Both the position numbers and the translations under genes were made by a program. A stretch of DNA of 64,000 bases from UMGS1370 sp046957575 (GTDB lineage: Bacteria; Bacillota; Clostridia; Lachnospirales; Lachnospiraceae): assembly GCA_046957575.1 (NCBI GenBank), contig JBKUOG010000009.1:50157-114156 (forward strand). Direction: 5' to 3'. This document shows positions 25,041-34,148 of this stretch, piece after piece. Within the stretch, counting starts at the first letter, position 1. Every line of letters begins with the position of its first letter. A model generated the notes under the pieces. That model had not been told where the DNA came from. It searched no databases and worked only from the letters and a program-made list of their open reading frames with translations.

Positions 25041-25135
25041 ACCCCAGGAGCAGGAAGCGTCAAAATTCTGCAAAGCCTGATTTTATAAGGATTTCGACAA
25101 GGTTCGATAGGAGTTTCCAAACTTTGCAAAAACAG

Positions 25136-25179
25136 TTATCCCCAATATTCACATTATCCACAAAAATCTCTGTGGAAAA
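25136..25179 (+). promoter_or_regulatory. Cluster of three DnaA boxes upstream of the dnaD-like gene
   Basis: TTATCCCCA (25136-25144, one mismatch), TTATCCACA (25154-25162, exact) and reverse TGTGGAAAA (25171-25179, one mismatch to TGTGGATAA) lie 70-115 bases before the primosome gene. Together with the pair at 24980-24997 this makes five boxes in 200 bases, suggesting DnaA control of the dnaD-like/dnaI-like genes. Confidence 0.6.
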
Positions 25180-25251
25180 ATGGGACTATTTTCATTTAAA
25201 TGGGGATGTGATATTATGTAGACAAAACATTTAAAAAAGGAGAGTCAGAAA

Positions 25252-26316
25252 ATGCCTTATCAGCTAAGCTTGCAGGCAGTGCCGGAAGTTACGGTTATAA
25301 GCAATGAATTTATTGACCAGTATATGGCCGGCGCCAATGGAGAATATGTAAAAGTATATCTGTATCTTCTGCGCCACCAGAAAGAGCTGATAGAAGTAGG
25401 GAAAATTGCAGATGCTCTAAACCACACAGAGGCGGATGTGAGGCGGGCTCTGACCTACTGGGAAAAGGCCGGGATTTTATCCAGAGGAGGAGATCAGGCG
25501 GCAGAAGAATCAGCGGCAACAAAACCGGGACCGTCAGGGGAGGCGCTGCCGGTACAGAATGGGACAGGGCGGTCTTTACAGGAGAGAAAGCCGGTCCTTG
25601 CAGATGATTTAAATCGGCTGAGTAAAGACGAGGATTTTGCTGAACTGCTGTACATTGCCCAAAAATATATGAATAAAGTATTTACCCAGAGGGAGTGCCA
25701 GACCTTTGCCTATCTGTATGACGGACTGCACATGAAAAAGGATTTGTTAGAGTATCTGGTAGAATATTGCGCCCAGTTGGGCCACACCAGTATCCGCTAT
25801 CTGGAAACAGTAGCATTAAACTGGCATGAGCAGGGAATTGGGACTGTGGATGAAGCAAAAACTTCTTCAACTGCTTATACGAAGGATGTGTTTGCGGTGA
25901 TGCGGGCATTTGGGATTGCAGATCGGAGACCTGGTGTATCAGAACAGAAGATTATGGAAAAATGGTTTCGGGACTGGGGCTTTACCAGAGAATTAGTCAT
26001 AGAGGCATGCAGCAGGACTCTGCAGTCTGCCCATACCCCAAGTTTTCAGTATGCAGACAGAATTTTATCATCCTGGAAAGAGAAAAATGTCCGTACCATG
26101 TCCGATGTAAAAGCGCTGGATATAAGGCGCAGGGAAAAGGCGGCAAAGGCAGAAAACGATACTCAGGCAGCTTCCAGGGCATTGGAAGCGGGACGGGGAC
26201 ATAAAGGGAGTCTGCCCCAGGGACAGGTAAGAAAACCTCAGAACCAGTTCCACAATTTCCAGCAGCGGGATGTGGATTATGACGCTCTGATTTTAGAGCA
26301 GCTTCAGAAACGATAG
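25252..26316 (+). CDS. DnaD-domain replication initiation protein
   Basis: 354 residues. The N-terminal ~85 residues resemble the DnaD/DnaB DDBH1 winged-helix region (KVYLYLLRHQKELIEVGKIA). A linker rich in Ala, Gly and Glu follows, then two tandem DDBH2-type helical units: one ending YLETVALNWHEQGI, the other with WFRDWGFTRELVIEAC and YADRILSSWKEKN, both with the YxxxIxxxW-like pattern. Such proteins act in primosome assembly with DnaB and DnaI. The gene immediately downstream encodes a DnaI/DnaC-like ATPase, supporting this. Two DDBH2 repeats recall DnaB of B. subtilis more than single-unit DnaD. Confidence 0.85.
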   Translation: MPYQLSLQAVPEVTVISNEFIDQYMAGANGEYVKVYLYLLRHQKELIEVGKIADALNHTEADVRRALTYWEKAGILSRGGDQAAEESAATKPGPSGEALPVQNGTGRSLQERKPVLADDLNRLSKDEDFAELLYIAQKYMNKVFTQRECQTFAYLYDGLHMKKDLLEYLVEYCAQLGHTSIRYLETVALNWHEQGIGTVDEAKTSSTAYTKDVFAVMRAFGIADRRPGVSEQKIMEKWFRDWGFTRELVIEACSRTLQSAHTPSFQYADRILSSWKEKNVRTMSDVKALDIRRREKAAKAENDTQAASRALEAGRGHKGSLPQGQVRKPQNQFHNFQQRDVDYDALILEQLQKR

Positions 26317-26324
26317 GAGGGCAT

Positions 26325-27314
26325 ATGGCACTAAGCAATTCTCAATATAACAGCATTATGCGGGATTATGAAAGACGCCGCATGGAAAAGCGCCATGAAC
26401 AGGAAAAGCGGGTGGAAGAGATTTATCAGAAGATCCCGGCTGTAAAGGAGATTGACAATGCAGTGGGGACAAAAGCGCTGGAGCGGGCCAGACAGCTTTT
26501 GGCAGGAGATGCAGAAGCAAAAAAGCGCCTGAAAAAGGAGATTGCAGAACTGGGCGAACAGAGAAATGCCCTTTTAACTGCATACGGTTACCCGGAAGAC
26601 TATATGGAGATTCACTATACATGTCCGGACTGCCGGGATACCGGATATGTGGACGGGAAAAAATGCCACTGCTTCAGGCGGGCGCAGATGAAGCTGCTTT
26701 ACGCTCAGTCTAATATTGACAATATTGTGAGCAAGGAAAATTTTGCTGCATTTTCATATGACTGTTTTGACAATACCCGCGTGCTGCCACAAGTGGGAAT
26801 GACTGCTGCCCAGTATATGAGACGGGTGAAAGAACAGTGTATGGAGTTTGCACGTAATTTTGGGACAGACGGGGGGAACATTCTGTTTACCGGCAATACA
26901 GGTGTAGGGAAAACGTTTCTCAGCAACTGCATTGCAAAAGAGGTTATGGATCATTACTACTCGGTTTTGTATTTGTCAGCCAATGACCTGTTTGAAGTAT
27001 TTTCCAAAAATCGGTTTGAATCCAGAAGCGAAGAAGAAATCCGGGATACTTACCAGTCTATTTTAGAATGCGATCTGCTGATTATTGATGATTTAGGCAC
27101 AGAGGTCAATAACAGTTTTACTTCTTCCCAGTTGTTTTACTGCATGAATGACCGGCTCTCAAACCGCAGATCGACCATTATCTCCACCAATTTATCTCTG
27201 AATATGCTGCGGGACAATTATACAGACCGGGTAACATCGCGGATCATCAGTGGATACCGGATTATTCCCTTATACGGGGAAGATTTGCGCAGGAGAAAAC
27301 TTCTGGGGGGTTGA
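26325..27314 (+). CDS. DnaC/DnaI-like helicase loader ATPase
   Basis: 329 residues. A four-Cys zinc-type motif CPDCRDTGYVDGKKCHC is near residue 100, Walker A GNTGVGKT near 190, and Walker B LLIIDDLGTE near 245, followed by a STNLS sensor-like strand. This is the AAA+ loader that places the replicative helicase at the origin. It starts eight bases after the dnaD-like gene with AGGAGGG as ribosome binding site, so both form an operon. The IstB transposition ATPase is the alternative in this superfamily, but no transposase is present. Confidence 0.87.
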   Translation: MALSNSQYNSIMRDYERRRMEKRHEQEKRVEEIYQKIPAVKEIDNAVGTKALERARQLLAGDAEAKKRLKKEIAELGEQRNALLTAYGYPEDYMEIHYTCPDCRDTGYVDGKKCHCFRRAQMKLLYAQSNIDNIVSKENFAAFSYDCFDNTRVLPQVGMTAAQYMRRVKEQCMEFARNFGTDGGNILFTGNTGVGKTFLSNCIAKEVMDHYYSVLYLSANDLFEVFSKNRFESRSEEEIRDTYQSILECDLLIIDDLGTEVNNSFTSSQLFYCMNDRLSNRRSTIISTNLSLNMLRDNYTDRVTSRIISGYRIIPLYGEDLRRRKLLGG

Positions 27315-27339
27315 CTATTGTCCGGGAGAATGTTATAAA
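27311..27339 (+). promoter_or_regulatory. Sigma-A promoter for prs
   Basis: TTGACT (27311-27316), 17-base spacer, TATAAA (27334-27339). It overlaps the stop codon of the dnaI-like gene. Confidence 0.65.
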
Positions 27340-27387
27340 AGAATTGCTTATTATCATATGAACTTATAACTATAGATGGAGGACGAA

Positions 27388-28560
27388 ATGCTGTACGAAG
27401 AGAAGATTATTGAGACCATTCCGGTTGGACCGCTGGGATTAATTCCGTTAAAGAGTTGTGCGGCTCTGGGAGAAAAGGTTGACAAGTATCTGGTAGACTG
27501 GAGAAGAGAACGGGAAAGCGAGCACAAGCATACCATTGCATTTTCCGGTTATCAGAGAGATTCTTATATTATAGGGGCGAAAACTCCCCGATTTGGATCC
27601 GGTGAAGGAAAGGGAACTCTGGAGGCTTCGATTCGCGGTGACGACTTATATCTGATGGTGGATGTGTGCAACTACAGCCTGACCTATTCTCTGTGCGGAA
27701 TGACCAACCATATGTCTCCGGATGATCATTTTCAGGATTTAAAGCGTGTGATTGCCGCGGCTGCCGGAAAGGCGCGCAGAATCAATGTGATTATGCCATT
27801 CCTTTATGAGAGCCGCCAGCATAAACGTTCCAGCAGAGAATCTTTGGACTGCGCTCTGGCGCTTCAGGAACTGGTTCAGATGGGTGTAGAGAATATTATC
27901 ACATTTGACGCCCATGATCCCCGCGTGCAGAATGCGATTCCATTCAGAGGATTTGAGACAGTACAGCCGATTTACCAGTTTATCAAGCATCTGTTAAAGA
28001 ATGAGCCGAATCTGGAGATTGACAGCGACCATATGATGGTAATCAGTCCTGATGAAGGCGGTATGGGACGGGCTGTTTATTTTGCCAACGTATTGGGCCT
28101 GGATATGGGTATGTTCTATAAGCGCAGAGATTATACCAAGATTGTAAATGGCCGCAACCCCATTGTGGCCCACGAATTTTTGGGAAGCGATGTAGAGGGC
28201 AAAGACGTTCTGATTATTGACGACATGATTTCTTCAGGAGAAAGCATGCTGGATGTTGCCAAAGAATTAAAGATGAGAAAGGCAAGAAAAGTATTTATCT
28301 GTGCTACCTTTGGTCTGTTTACCAACGGCCTGGCCAAGTTTGATGAATACTATGAAAATGGCCTGATCGACAGGATTCTTACCACCAACTTGGTATATCA
28401 GACTCCGGATCTGCTGCAGAGACCATACTATATTGACGTAGATATGAGCAAGTACATTGCCCTGATTATTGATAATCTCAACCATGATGCATCTTTAAGC
28501 GAACTGTTAAATCCTACTGGACGGATTAACCGGCTTTTAGATCAGTACAGAAGTAAATAG
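27388..28560 (+). CDS. prs: Ribose-phosphate pyrophosphokinase (extended form)
   Basis: 390 residues, longer than classical Prs (~315) because of an N-terminal extension and internal inserts. PFLYESRQHKRSSRESLDC corresponds to the catalytic flexible loop, VISPDEGGMGRAVYFAN to the ATP region, and VLIIDDMISSGESM to the PRPP-binding loop. The canonical loop DDxxxTGGT is here DDMISSGES. It makes PRPP from ribose-5-phosphate and ATP for nucleotide, His and Trp synthesis. The frame begins at ATG 27376, but ATGGAGGACGAAATG shows that GGAGG is the ribosome binding site for the ATG at 27388. Confidence 0.88.
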   Translation: MLYEEKIIETIPVGPLGLIPLKSCAALGEKVDKYLVDWRRERESEHKHTIAFSGYQRDSYIIGAKTPRFGSGEGKGTLEASIRGDDLYLMVDVCNYSLTYSLCGMTNHMSPDDHFQDLKRVIAAAAGKARRINVIMPFLYESRQHKRSSRESLDCALALQELVQMGVENIITFDAHDPRVQNAIPFRGFETVQPIYQFIKHLLKNEPNLEIDSDHMMVISPDEGGMGRAVYFANVLGLDMGMFYKRRDYTKIVNGRNPIVAHEFLGSDVEGKDVLIIDDMISSGESMLDVAKELKMRKARKVFICATFGLFTNGLAKFDEYYENGLIDRILTTNLVYQTPDLLQRPYYIDVDMSKYIALIIDNLNHDASLSELLNPTGRINRLLDQYRSK

Positions 28561-28608
28561 ATCAGATAATACCCTAAAAAGGATAATTCTTCCCAGGGGG
28601 AGAAAACC

Positions 28609-29373
28609 ATGTTCAGCCATCAAGAAATCAGTTCCTTTAATGAACTTGAAATGTCTGTTTACAATTATATTCTCAGCAACAAAGAAAAAGTTGTGTACAT
28701 GAAAATCCGGGAACTTGCTGACGGGGCCCATGTTTCTACAACAACAGTGCTTCGTTTCTGCAAAAAAGTGGGATGCGAAGGGTATTCTGAGTTTAAGCTG
28801 AGACTGAAGCAGGAACTTTTGGAACAGAAAAACCAACAGCCGGATCTGGACATCAGTGCTATGACGGAATTTTTCCAGAGGGCAGAAGGGGAGGCTTATC
28901 AGAATTCCATCCAAAAGGCTCTGGATATTCTGGAGAGATCAGATATTGTAGTATTTATTGGGGTTGGCTCATCAGCAGTTCTTGGAAAATACGGGGCTAG
29001 ATATTTTAATAATGCAGGTTGTCTATCCATGTGTATTGATGACCCGTTTACTCCGATTTTTTGTGAGGAAAGCGGCAGGATTACTGTAATTGCCCTTTCT
29101 GTATCAGGAACCACAGAACAGACATTGATACTGGCCAGCCAGCTAAAAGCCAGAGGTTCTTCTTTGATTTCCATTACTGACAGCGCAAACTGTCCGCTTG
29201 CCAATATGAGTGACTGTAATATTGCATATTATATTCCTGTTTTGAGGCTTGATGAGCATTTTGACCTGACCTCCCAGATTCCGGTTTTGTTTACACTGGA
29301 AACTTTGGGGCGTAGATTGTGCGGAAGAAAGAGAGAACTGGTAACAGCAAAAAACAAGGGACAGGAATTATAG
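28609..29373 (+). CDS. MurR/RpiR-family transcriptional regulator
   Basis: 254 residues. The N-terminal HTH_6 domain (LADGAHVSTTTVLRFCKKVG) is followed by a SIS sugar-phosphate-binding domain (VVFIGVGSSAVLGKYGARYF, VIALSVSGTTEQTL). The regulator is probably a sensor of a sugar phosphate derived from the PTS substrate. It lies directly upstream of the cellobiose-type PTS operon, separated by its own terminator, and an inverted repeat overlapping the PTS promoter is its likely operator. CAGGGGGAG precedes the ATG. Confidence 0.88.
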   Translation: MFSHQEISSFNELEMSVYNYILSNKEKVVYMKIRELADGAHVSTTTVLRFCKKVGCEGYSEFKLRLKQELLEQKNQQPDLDISAMTEFFQRAEGEAYQNSIQKALDILERSDIVVFIGVGSSAVLGKYGARYFNNAGCLSMCIDDPFTPIFCEESGRITVIALSVSGTTEQTLILASQLKARGSSLISITDSANCPLANMSDCNIAYYIPVLRLDEHFDLTSQIPVLFTLETLGRRLCGRKRELVTAKNKGQEL

Positions 29374-29396
29374 TAATAATTGATAAAAATAAAGCG

Positions 29397-29442
29397 AAAA
29401 ACAGTGCAGATTACACAATAAGATGTAACGCACTGTTTTTTG
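29397..29442 (+). terminator. Intrinsic terminator after the RpiR-type regulator
   Basis: AAAAACAGTGC (29397-29407) pairs with GCACTGTTTTTT (from 29430) over a 22-base loop, ending in a T-run. Confidence 0.75.
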
Positions 29443-29486
29443 TTTGTGAAAAATTATATTTGGATGTATTTGTTTTATTCAGTCTC

Positions 29487-29510
29487 AAAACTATTGGCAT
29501 AAATAGTTTT
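29487..29510 (+). promoter_or_regulatory. Palindromic operator in the PTS promoter
   Basis: AAAACTATT (29487-29495) and AATAGTTTT (29502-29510) form a perfect 9+9 inverted repeat with six bases between. It covers the -35 element of the PTS promoter, a classical repression position. The RpiR regulator upstream is the obvious candidate to bind it. Confidence 0.65.
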
Positions 29511-29522
29511 ACCCACTATACT
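29494..29522 (+). promoter_or_regulatory. Sigma-A promoter of the cellobiose-type PTS operon
   Basis: TTGGCA (29494-29499), 17-base spacer, TATACT (29517-29522), with the -35 inside the inverted repeat. Confidence 0.7.
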
Positions 29523-29574
29523 GACTTCACAGGACAGATAACAATTCGTTATAACAGAGACAGGAGGGTATGCA

Positions 29575-29904
29575 GTGAAAGAGTCAATGACAGAGAAAGT
29601 GATTATGGAACTGGTAGTCAACAGCGGAAATGCCAGAAGCCTGGCAATGGAAGCAATTCAACTGGCGAAAAAAAGAAATTTTCAGGAAGCAGAGAATATG
29701 CTTGAAAATTCACAGAAGGCGATTTTAAAAGCCCACGAATTTCAGACAGAACTGGTAAGCAAGGAGGCAGCAGGAGAAGAGGTAGAGACTTCTCTTATTA
29801 TGTGCCATGGACAGGATCATTTGATGACTGCAATGGTCATTATTGATCTGGCAGCAGAATTTATTGATGTGTATAAGAGTATAAACAAAAACAAAATCAG
29901 CTAA
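29575..29904 (+). CDS. PTS lactose/cellobiose-family IIA component
   Basis: 109 residues, helical. The phosphorylatable His is in CHGQDHLMTAM (residue 82), as in the Lac/Cel family IIA. It passes phosphate from HPr to the IIB protein encoded next. The start is GTG at 29575, with AGGAGGG six bases upstream; the later ATG at 29587 has no such site. Confidence 0.92.
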   Translation: MKESMTEKVIMELVVNSGNARSLAMEAIQLAKKRNFQEAENMLENSQKAILKAHEFQTELVSKEAAGEEVETSLIMCHGQDHLMTAMVIIDLAAEFIDVYKSINKNKIS

Positions 29905-29921
29905 GTTTAGGAGGAAATAAA

Positions 29922-30233
29922 ATGTTTGTGGTGAGATTATTTTGTGCAGCAGGTATGTCAACCAGTTTGATGGTAAATAAGATGAGAGATGCGGCAAAGG
30001 AAATGGGACTTGAGGCAGATATTGAGGCAGCTCCGGAGGCCAATATGGATAAAGAAACAAATGGGATTGATGTGGCGCTTTTAGGGCCTCAGGTTCGCTA
30101 TAAACTGGCAGAAGCAAAGAAAATCTGCGGGCCTAAAAATGTGGCGGTTGATGTGATTCCTATGATGGATTATGGCACTATGAACGGAAAGAATGTTCTT
30201 AATTTTGCACTGAAGCTGGCCGGCAGACAGTAA
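29922..30233 (+). CDS. PTS lactose/cellobiose-family IIB component
   Basis: 103 residues. VRLFCAAGMSTSLMVNKM contains the phosphorylated Cys (residue 8) in the CAAGMSTS P-loop-like motif of CelA-type IIB. The protein phosphorylates the incoming disaccharide at the IIC permease. TTTAGGAGG precedes the ATG; 17 bases separate it from IIA. Confidence 0.93.
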   Translation: MFVVRLFCAAGMSTSLMVNKMRDAAKEMGLEADIEAAPEANMDKETNGIDVALLGPQVRYKLAEAKKICGPKNVAVDVIPMMDYGTMNGKNVLNFALKLAGRQ

Positions 30234-30303
30234 TGCAGAAAACAAAGGCAGCAAAAGGCCAAATCCTGTGCCTGAAAATTTAATAAGAACGGAGAGAGAT
30301 ACC

Positions 30304-31620
30304 ATGGGATTTATGGAAAAAATACAGGAAAAAATGGATGCTACGCTGGTTCCCCTTGCAGCAAAGCTGAATTCACAGCGCCATGTAGCAGCAGTGCGTG
30401 ATGCATTTACATTTGCGTTTCCCCTTACACTGGCAGGTTCTATTATTGTTCTGATTAATTATGCAGTGCTTTCGCCAGATGGTTTTGTGGCAAAGATTTT
30501 GCATCTGGGTACTCTGATTCCCAATCTGGCTGATTACCAGCAGATTTTCACACCGATTTTGAATGGGACAACGAATATTATGTCGCTGCTGATTACGTTT
30601 CTCTGTGCATATAAGCTGGCGGAAACAAAGGGAGGCGATGCGCTTTTGACATCGATCTGTGCAGTGGGCACGTACTTTATTATTTATCCGCCTTATGTGG
30701 ATGGTGCTCTGCCTATGACGTTTATGGGCGCTCAGGGACTTTTTGTAGCCTTGATTGTAGGACTTTTAGTAGGCGAGTTTTTGCCTGAGATGGCGAAAAA
30801 TAAAAAACTTTGTATTAAAATGCCGGATACAGTACCGCCTGCGGTAGCCAGATCGTTTAATCTGGTAATTCCAATTATTCTGATTTTTGTGGCTGCCGCA
30901 GTTGTTAATTTCTTTTTAAACAAGATTGCAGAAGGCGGTATCCAGTACGTAATCTACAATATGATTCAGAAACCTTTCTCAAATCTGGGAGGGAATATTG
31001 TAACAATTCTTTTGTTTGCGCTGGCACAGCAATTTTTGTGGATTCTGGGAATTCATGGACCAAACACTCTAAATGCAGTCCGCACAGTTATGTTTGGTGA
31101 AGCAAATATTGCCAACCTGGCCTTTTTCGGAGCAAATGGAACTACCATCGGAACGGATTTTCCGATTACATGGATGTCTATTAACGATGCATTTGGAAAT
31201 ACTGGCGGTTCCGGTGCAACTCTGGGCTTGATCATTGCAATTTTTCTTGTGGCAAGAAAAGACAAAACCCAGTATACCATCGGTAAACTGGCGCTGGCGC
31301 CGGGCCTGTTTAATATCAATGAACCTCTGATGTTCGGTTTGCCTATTGTTATGAACCCGATTTATGCGATTCCGTTTATGCTGTCACCGGTTGTCTGCAA
31401 TATTATTGGATATTTGTGCACAATGGTATTCCAGATTATTCCTCCGGCAACTGTAGATGTGGGATGGACAACACCAGGATTTTTAATCCCATTCCTGGCT
31501 TCCGGCGGGACGAATGCGCTTTCACTGGTAATTGGCCTTTTGTGTGTGGCGGTAAGTACCCTGATTTATCTGCCTTTTGTAAAAGCGGCGGCAAAGATTA
31601 ATATGGCACAGGAAAGCTGA
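30304..31620 (+). CDS. PTS cellobiose-type IIC permease
   Basis: 438 residues, about ten membrane segments, of the CelB/LacE IIC family: FAFPLTLAGSIIVLINYAV near the N-terminus, LWILGIHGPNTLNAV and FNINEPLMFGLPIVMNP are family hallmarks, the last near the substrate site. It imports a beta-glucoside as its 6-phosphate. The frame opens at GTG 30268, but GGAGAGAG before the ATG at 30304 defines the start. Confidence 0.92.
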   Translation: MGFMEKIQEKMDATLVPLAAKLNSQRHVAAVRDAFTFAFPLTLAGSIIVLINYAVLSPDGFVAKILHLGTLIPNLADYQQIFTPILNGTTNIMSLLITFLCAYKLAETKGGDALLTSICAVGTYFIIYPPYVDGALPMTFMGAQGLFVALIVGLLVGEFLPEMAKNKKLCIKMPDTVPPAVARSFNLVIPIILIFVAAAVVNFFLNKIAEGGIQYVIYNMIQKPFSNLGGNIVTILLFALAQQFLWILGIHGPNTLNAVRTVMFGEANIANLAFFGANGTTIGTDFPITWMSINDAFGNTGGSGATLGLIIAIFLVARKDKTQYTIGKLALAPGLFNINEPLMFGLPIVMNPIYAIPFMLSPVVCNIIGYLCTMVFQIIPPATVDVGWTTPGFLIPFLASGGTNALSLVIGLLCVAVSTLIYLPFVKAAAKINMAQES

Positions 31621-31652
31621 TTTTCTGTTGACTGAAAAGGAGGAAGATTATT

Positions 31653-33080
31653 ATGGCATTTAGAAAGGATTTCCTTTGGGGCGGTGCAGTAGCCGCCCAC
31701 CAGTTAGAGGGCGCATATAAAGAAGGTGGGAAAGGCTTAAGTATTATGGATGTGACCACTGCTGGAGATCGAGTAACAAGAAGACGGATAACAGATGGCA
31801 TTATAGAAGGAGAAAATTATCCTAATCATGAAGCGATTGACTTCTACCATCATTATAAAGAGGATATTCGCCTGTTCGCAGAAATGGGATTTAAATGTTT
31901 TCGCACCAGTATTGCCTGGACCCGTATTTTTCCAAAAGGCGATGAGACAGAACCAAATGAGGACGGACTGAAATTTTATGATGATTTATTTGATGAGTGT
32001 CATAAATATGGTATCGAACTGGTTATTACTTTAAGCCACTTTGAAATGCCTCTTCACCTGGTCAAAGAATATGGGGGATGGAGAGACCGCAGGCTGATAG
32101 ATTTTTTTGTTCATTTTGCAGTGACCTGTTTTGAACGTTATAAAGATAAGGTGAAATATTGGATGACCTTTAACGAAATCAACAATCAGGCAAGCTTTAA
32201 AGAAGGGTTTATGCTGTTTGCCAACTCTGGTATTATTCCAAACAAAGGGGAAGATCCGGAAAAACTGATGTATCAGGCGGCACACTATGAACTGGTGGCA
32301 AGCGCTGAGGCAGTGAGACGGGGGCACCAGATTAATCCGGATTTCCAGATTGGCTGTATGATTGCCATGTGTCCTGTGTATCCGGCAACCTGCAGACCGG
32401 AGGATGTTCTGATGGCGGAAAAGGCTATGCAGAAACGCTACTATTACACAGATGTTCACGTACATGGCGCATATCCGGCCAATATTACAGCGTACTGGAA
32501 ACGGAAAGATTTTGAATTGGATGTGACCAAAAAGGATCTGGAAATTTTGAAAGAGGGAACAGTAGATTATATTGGATTTAGTTATTACATGACGTTCTGC
32601 ATTGAACACAAAAAAGATAATCCCTGTTTTGATTACCGCGAAGGCAATGATTTCGTCCGCAATTCCTATGTGAAAGCAAATGACTGGGGATGGCAGATAG
32701 ATCCGGTAGGTCTGCGGTATGCCCTGAACTGGTTTGCAGATCGGTATCCGGTACCGTTGTTTATTGTAGAAAATGGATTGGGTGCTTATGATAAGATGGA
32801 AGAAGATGGTTCGATTCAGGATGATTACCGAATCGAATATTTCCAAAAACATATTGAACAGATGAAAAAGGCTGTGGAAGAGGATGGCGTGAATTTGATA
32901 GGGTATACTCCGTGGGGATGCATTGATCTGGTCAGCGCAGGAACAGGAGAGATGGATAAACGATACGGTTTTATCTATGTCGATAAACATAATGACGGAA
33001 GCGGTGATCTCCACCGAAGCAAAAAGGCCTCTTTTGACTGGTATAAGAAAGTGATTAAAACAAACGGAGAAGTGTGCTAA
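31653..33080 (+). CDS. GH1 6-phospho-beta-glucosidase
   Basis: 475 residues of glycoside hydrolase family 1. FLWGGAVAAHQLEGAY opens the barrel, MTFNEINNQ carries the acid/base Glu near residue 175, and FIVENGLGAYD carries the nucleophile Glu near 373. Being the last gene after IIA-IIB-IIC of a cellobiose-type PTS, it should cleave cellobiose-6-phosphate or a related beta-glucoside phosphate in the cytoplasm. AAGGAGGAAG precedes the ATG. Confidence 0.93.
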   Translation: MAFRKDFLWGGAVAAHQLEGAYKEGGKGLSIMDVTTAGDRVTRRRITDGIIEGENYPNHEAIDFYHHYKEDIRLFAEMGFKCFRTSIAWTRIFPKGDETEPNEDGLKFYDDLFDECHKYGIELVITLSHFEMPLHLVKEYGGWRDRRLIDFFVHFAVTCFERYKDKVKYWMTFNEINNQASFKEGFMLFANSGIIPNKGEDPEKLMYQAAHYELVASAEAVRRGHQINPDFQIGCMIAMCPVYPATCRPEDVLMAEKAMQKRYYYTDVHVHGAYPANITAYWKRKDFELDVTKKDLEILKEGTVDYIGFSYYMTFCIEHKKDNPCFDYREGNDFVRNSYVKANDWGWQIDPVGLRYALNWFADRYPVPLFIVENGLGAYDKMEEDGSIQDDYRIEYFQKHIEQMKKAVEEDGVNLIGYTPWGCIDLVSAGTGEMDKRYGFIYVDKHNDGSGDLHRSKKASFDWYKKVIKTNGEVC

Positions 33081-33148
33081 ACTGAAGGAAAACAGACAGA
33101 TCTGGTGTGATGCTGGCTGAAATAGATTGAGAGGGGAAACTATCATAT

Positions 33149-34057
33149 ATGGAAAAGAAATATCTGTGTATAGATGTGGGAGGTACATCTATTAAATATG
33201 CTGTACTTGACAGCAGGCTTCAGTTTTCAGCCAGAGGCAGTGTAGTTACACCCTATGATGGAGTAGAAACGTATCTGGACACATTAGAAACTATTTTTCA
33301 CAATGTAAAGGAGAAGGAACCGCAGATTTCAGGTATTGCAATGTCTGTTCCAGGCATGATTGACAGTAACCAGGGGATTTGCATAAATGGAGGGAATTTA
33401 AAATATGTAGAATTGCTTCCGCTGGCTGCCAGTATGAGAAAACGATGCAAAGTGCCGGTATCTGTTATGAACGATGCAAAAGCGGCAGCTCTTGCAGAGG
33501 TTACCTGGGGATCGCTGGCTGATTGTCAGGATGCAGTGGTAATTGTTTTTGGAACTGGAATTGGAGGCGCCCTGGTAAAGGACGGAGAGGTGCATTCGGG
33601 AAAACATTTTGCAGCAGGAGAATTTAGCTGGCTGATGATGAGCCAGGAATTTGATCATGCAGAAGATTCCTGGGCTTTAAGAAACGGAAACCGCCGTCTG
33701 GTAAGTCTGGCGGCGGCTGCAAAAGGCGTAAGTACGGATGGAATCACCAGCTACCACGTATTTCAGTGGGCAGAGGAGGGGGATGAGCAGGTACTTTGGG
33801 CTCTTGATAAGTTTACAAAAGATATTGCTTTTATGATTATGAATCTCCAGGTAATCTATGATCCGGAACGGTTTGCCATTGGAGGAGGAATTAGTAAGCA
33901 GCCGCTGTTTCTAAAATCTATTCAAAGGAATGTTGATGGATTTTATGCGACTGCAAAGTTTCCAATTCCAAAACCAGAGGTTGTAACCTGTAAATATTAT
34001 AATGATGCGAATCTTATCGGAGCGCTGGGATACTTTCTCAGTCAGTACCCGGCATAG
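33149..34057 (+). CDS. ROK-family sugar kinase
   Basis: 302 residues. CIDVGGTSIKYAVLD is the phosphate-1 motif of ROK kinases and VIVFGTGIGGALVKDGEVHSG the second phosphate motif. The Cys-rich zinc motif of many ROK glucokinases is absent: the corresponding stretch reads GKHFAAGEFSWLMM. That is as in zinc-free BglK-type beta-glucoside kinases. In this operon it could phosphorylate free glucose released by the GH1 enzyme, or beta-glucosides. GAGGGGAAA precedes the ATG, 68 bases after the GH1 stop. Confidence 0.85.
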   Translation: MEKKYLCIDVGGTSIKYAVLDSRLQFSARGSVVTPYDGVETYLDTLETIFHNVKEKEPQISGIAMSVPGMIDSNQGICINGGNLKYVELLPLAASMRKRCKVPVSVMNDAKAAALAEVTWGSLADCQDAVVIVFGTGIGGALVKDGEVHSGKHFAAGEFSWLMMSQEFDHAEDSWALRNGNRRLVSLAAAAKGVSTDGITSYHVFQWAEEGDEQVLWALDKFTKDIAFMIMNLQVIYDPERFAIGGGISKQPLFLKSIQRNVDGFYATAKFPIPKPEVVTCKYYNDANLIGALGYFLSQYPA

Positions 34058-34148
34058 GAAGTTCTTTTTGGTGCTAATTGTTAATGTTATACAAAATCTG
34101 GTCCATATTATAAATGTTACATGAATCTGGCTTAGAAGGCAGGAGGTT

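Noticed and set aside
24980..25251. Chromosomal replication origin
   Set aside because: The boxes are suggestive, but neither dnaA nor dnaN is adjacent and there is no strongly AT-rich unwinding stretch of usual size.
32031..33188. A 385-codon open frame on the minus strand opposite the GH1 gene
   Set aside because: It is a mirror of the strongly conserved GH1 coding sequence, has no family motif and no suitable ribosome binding site.
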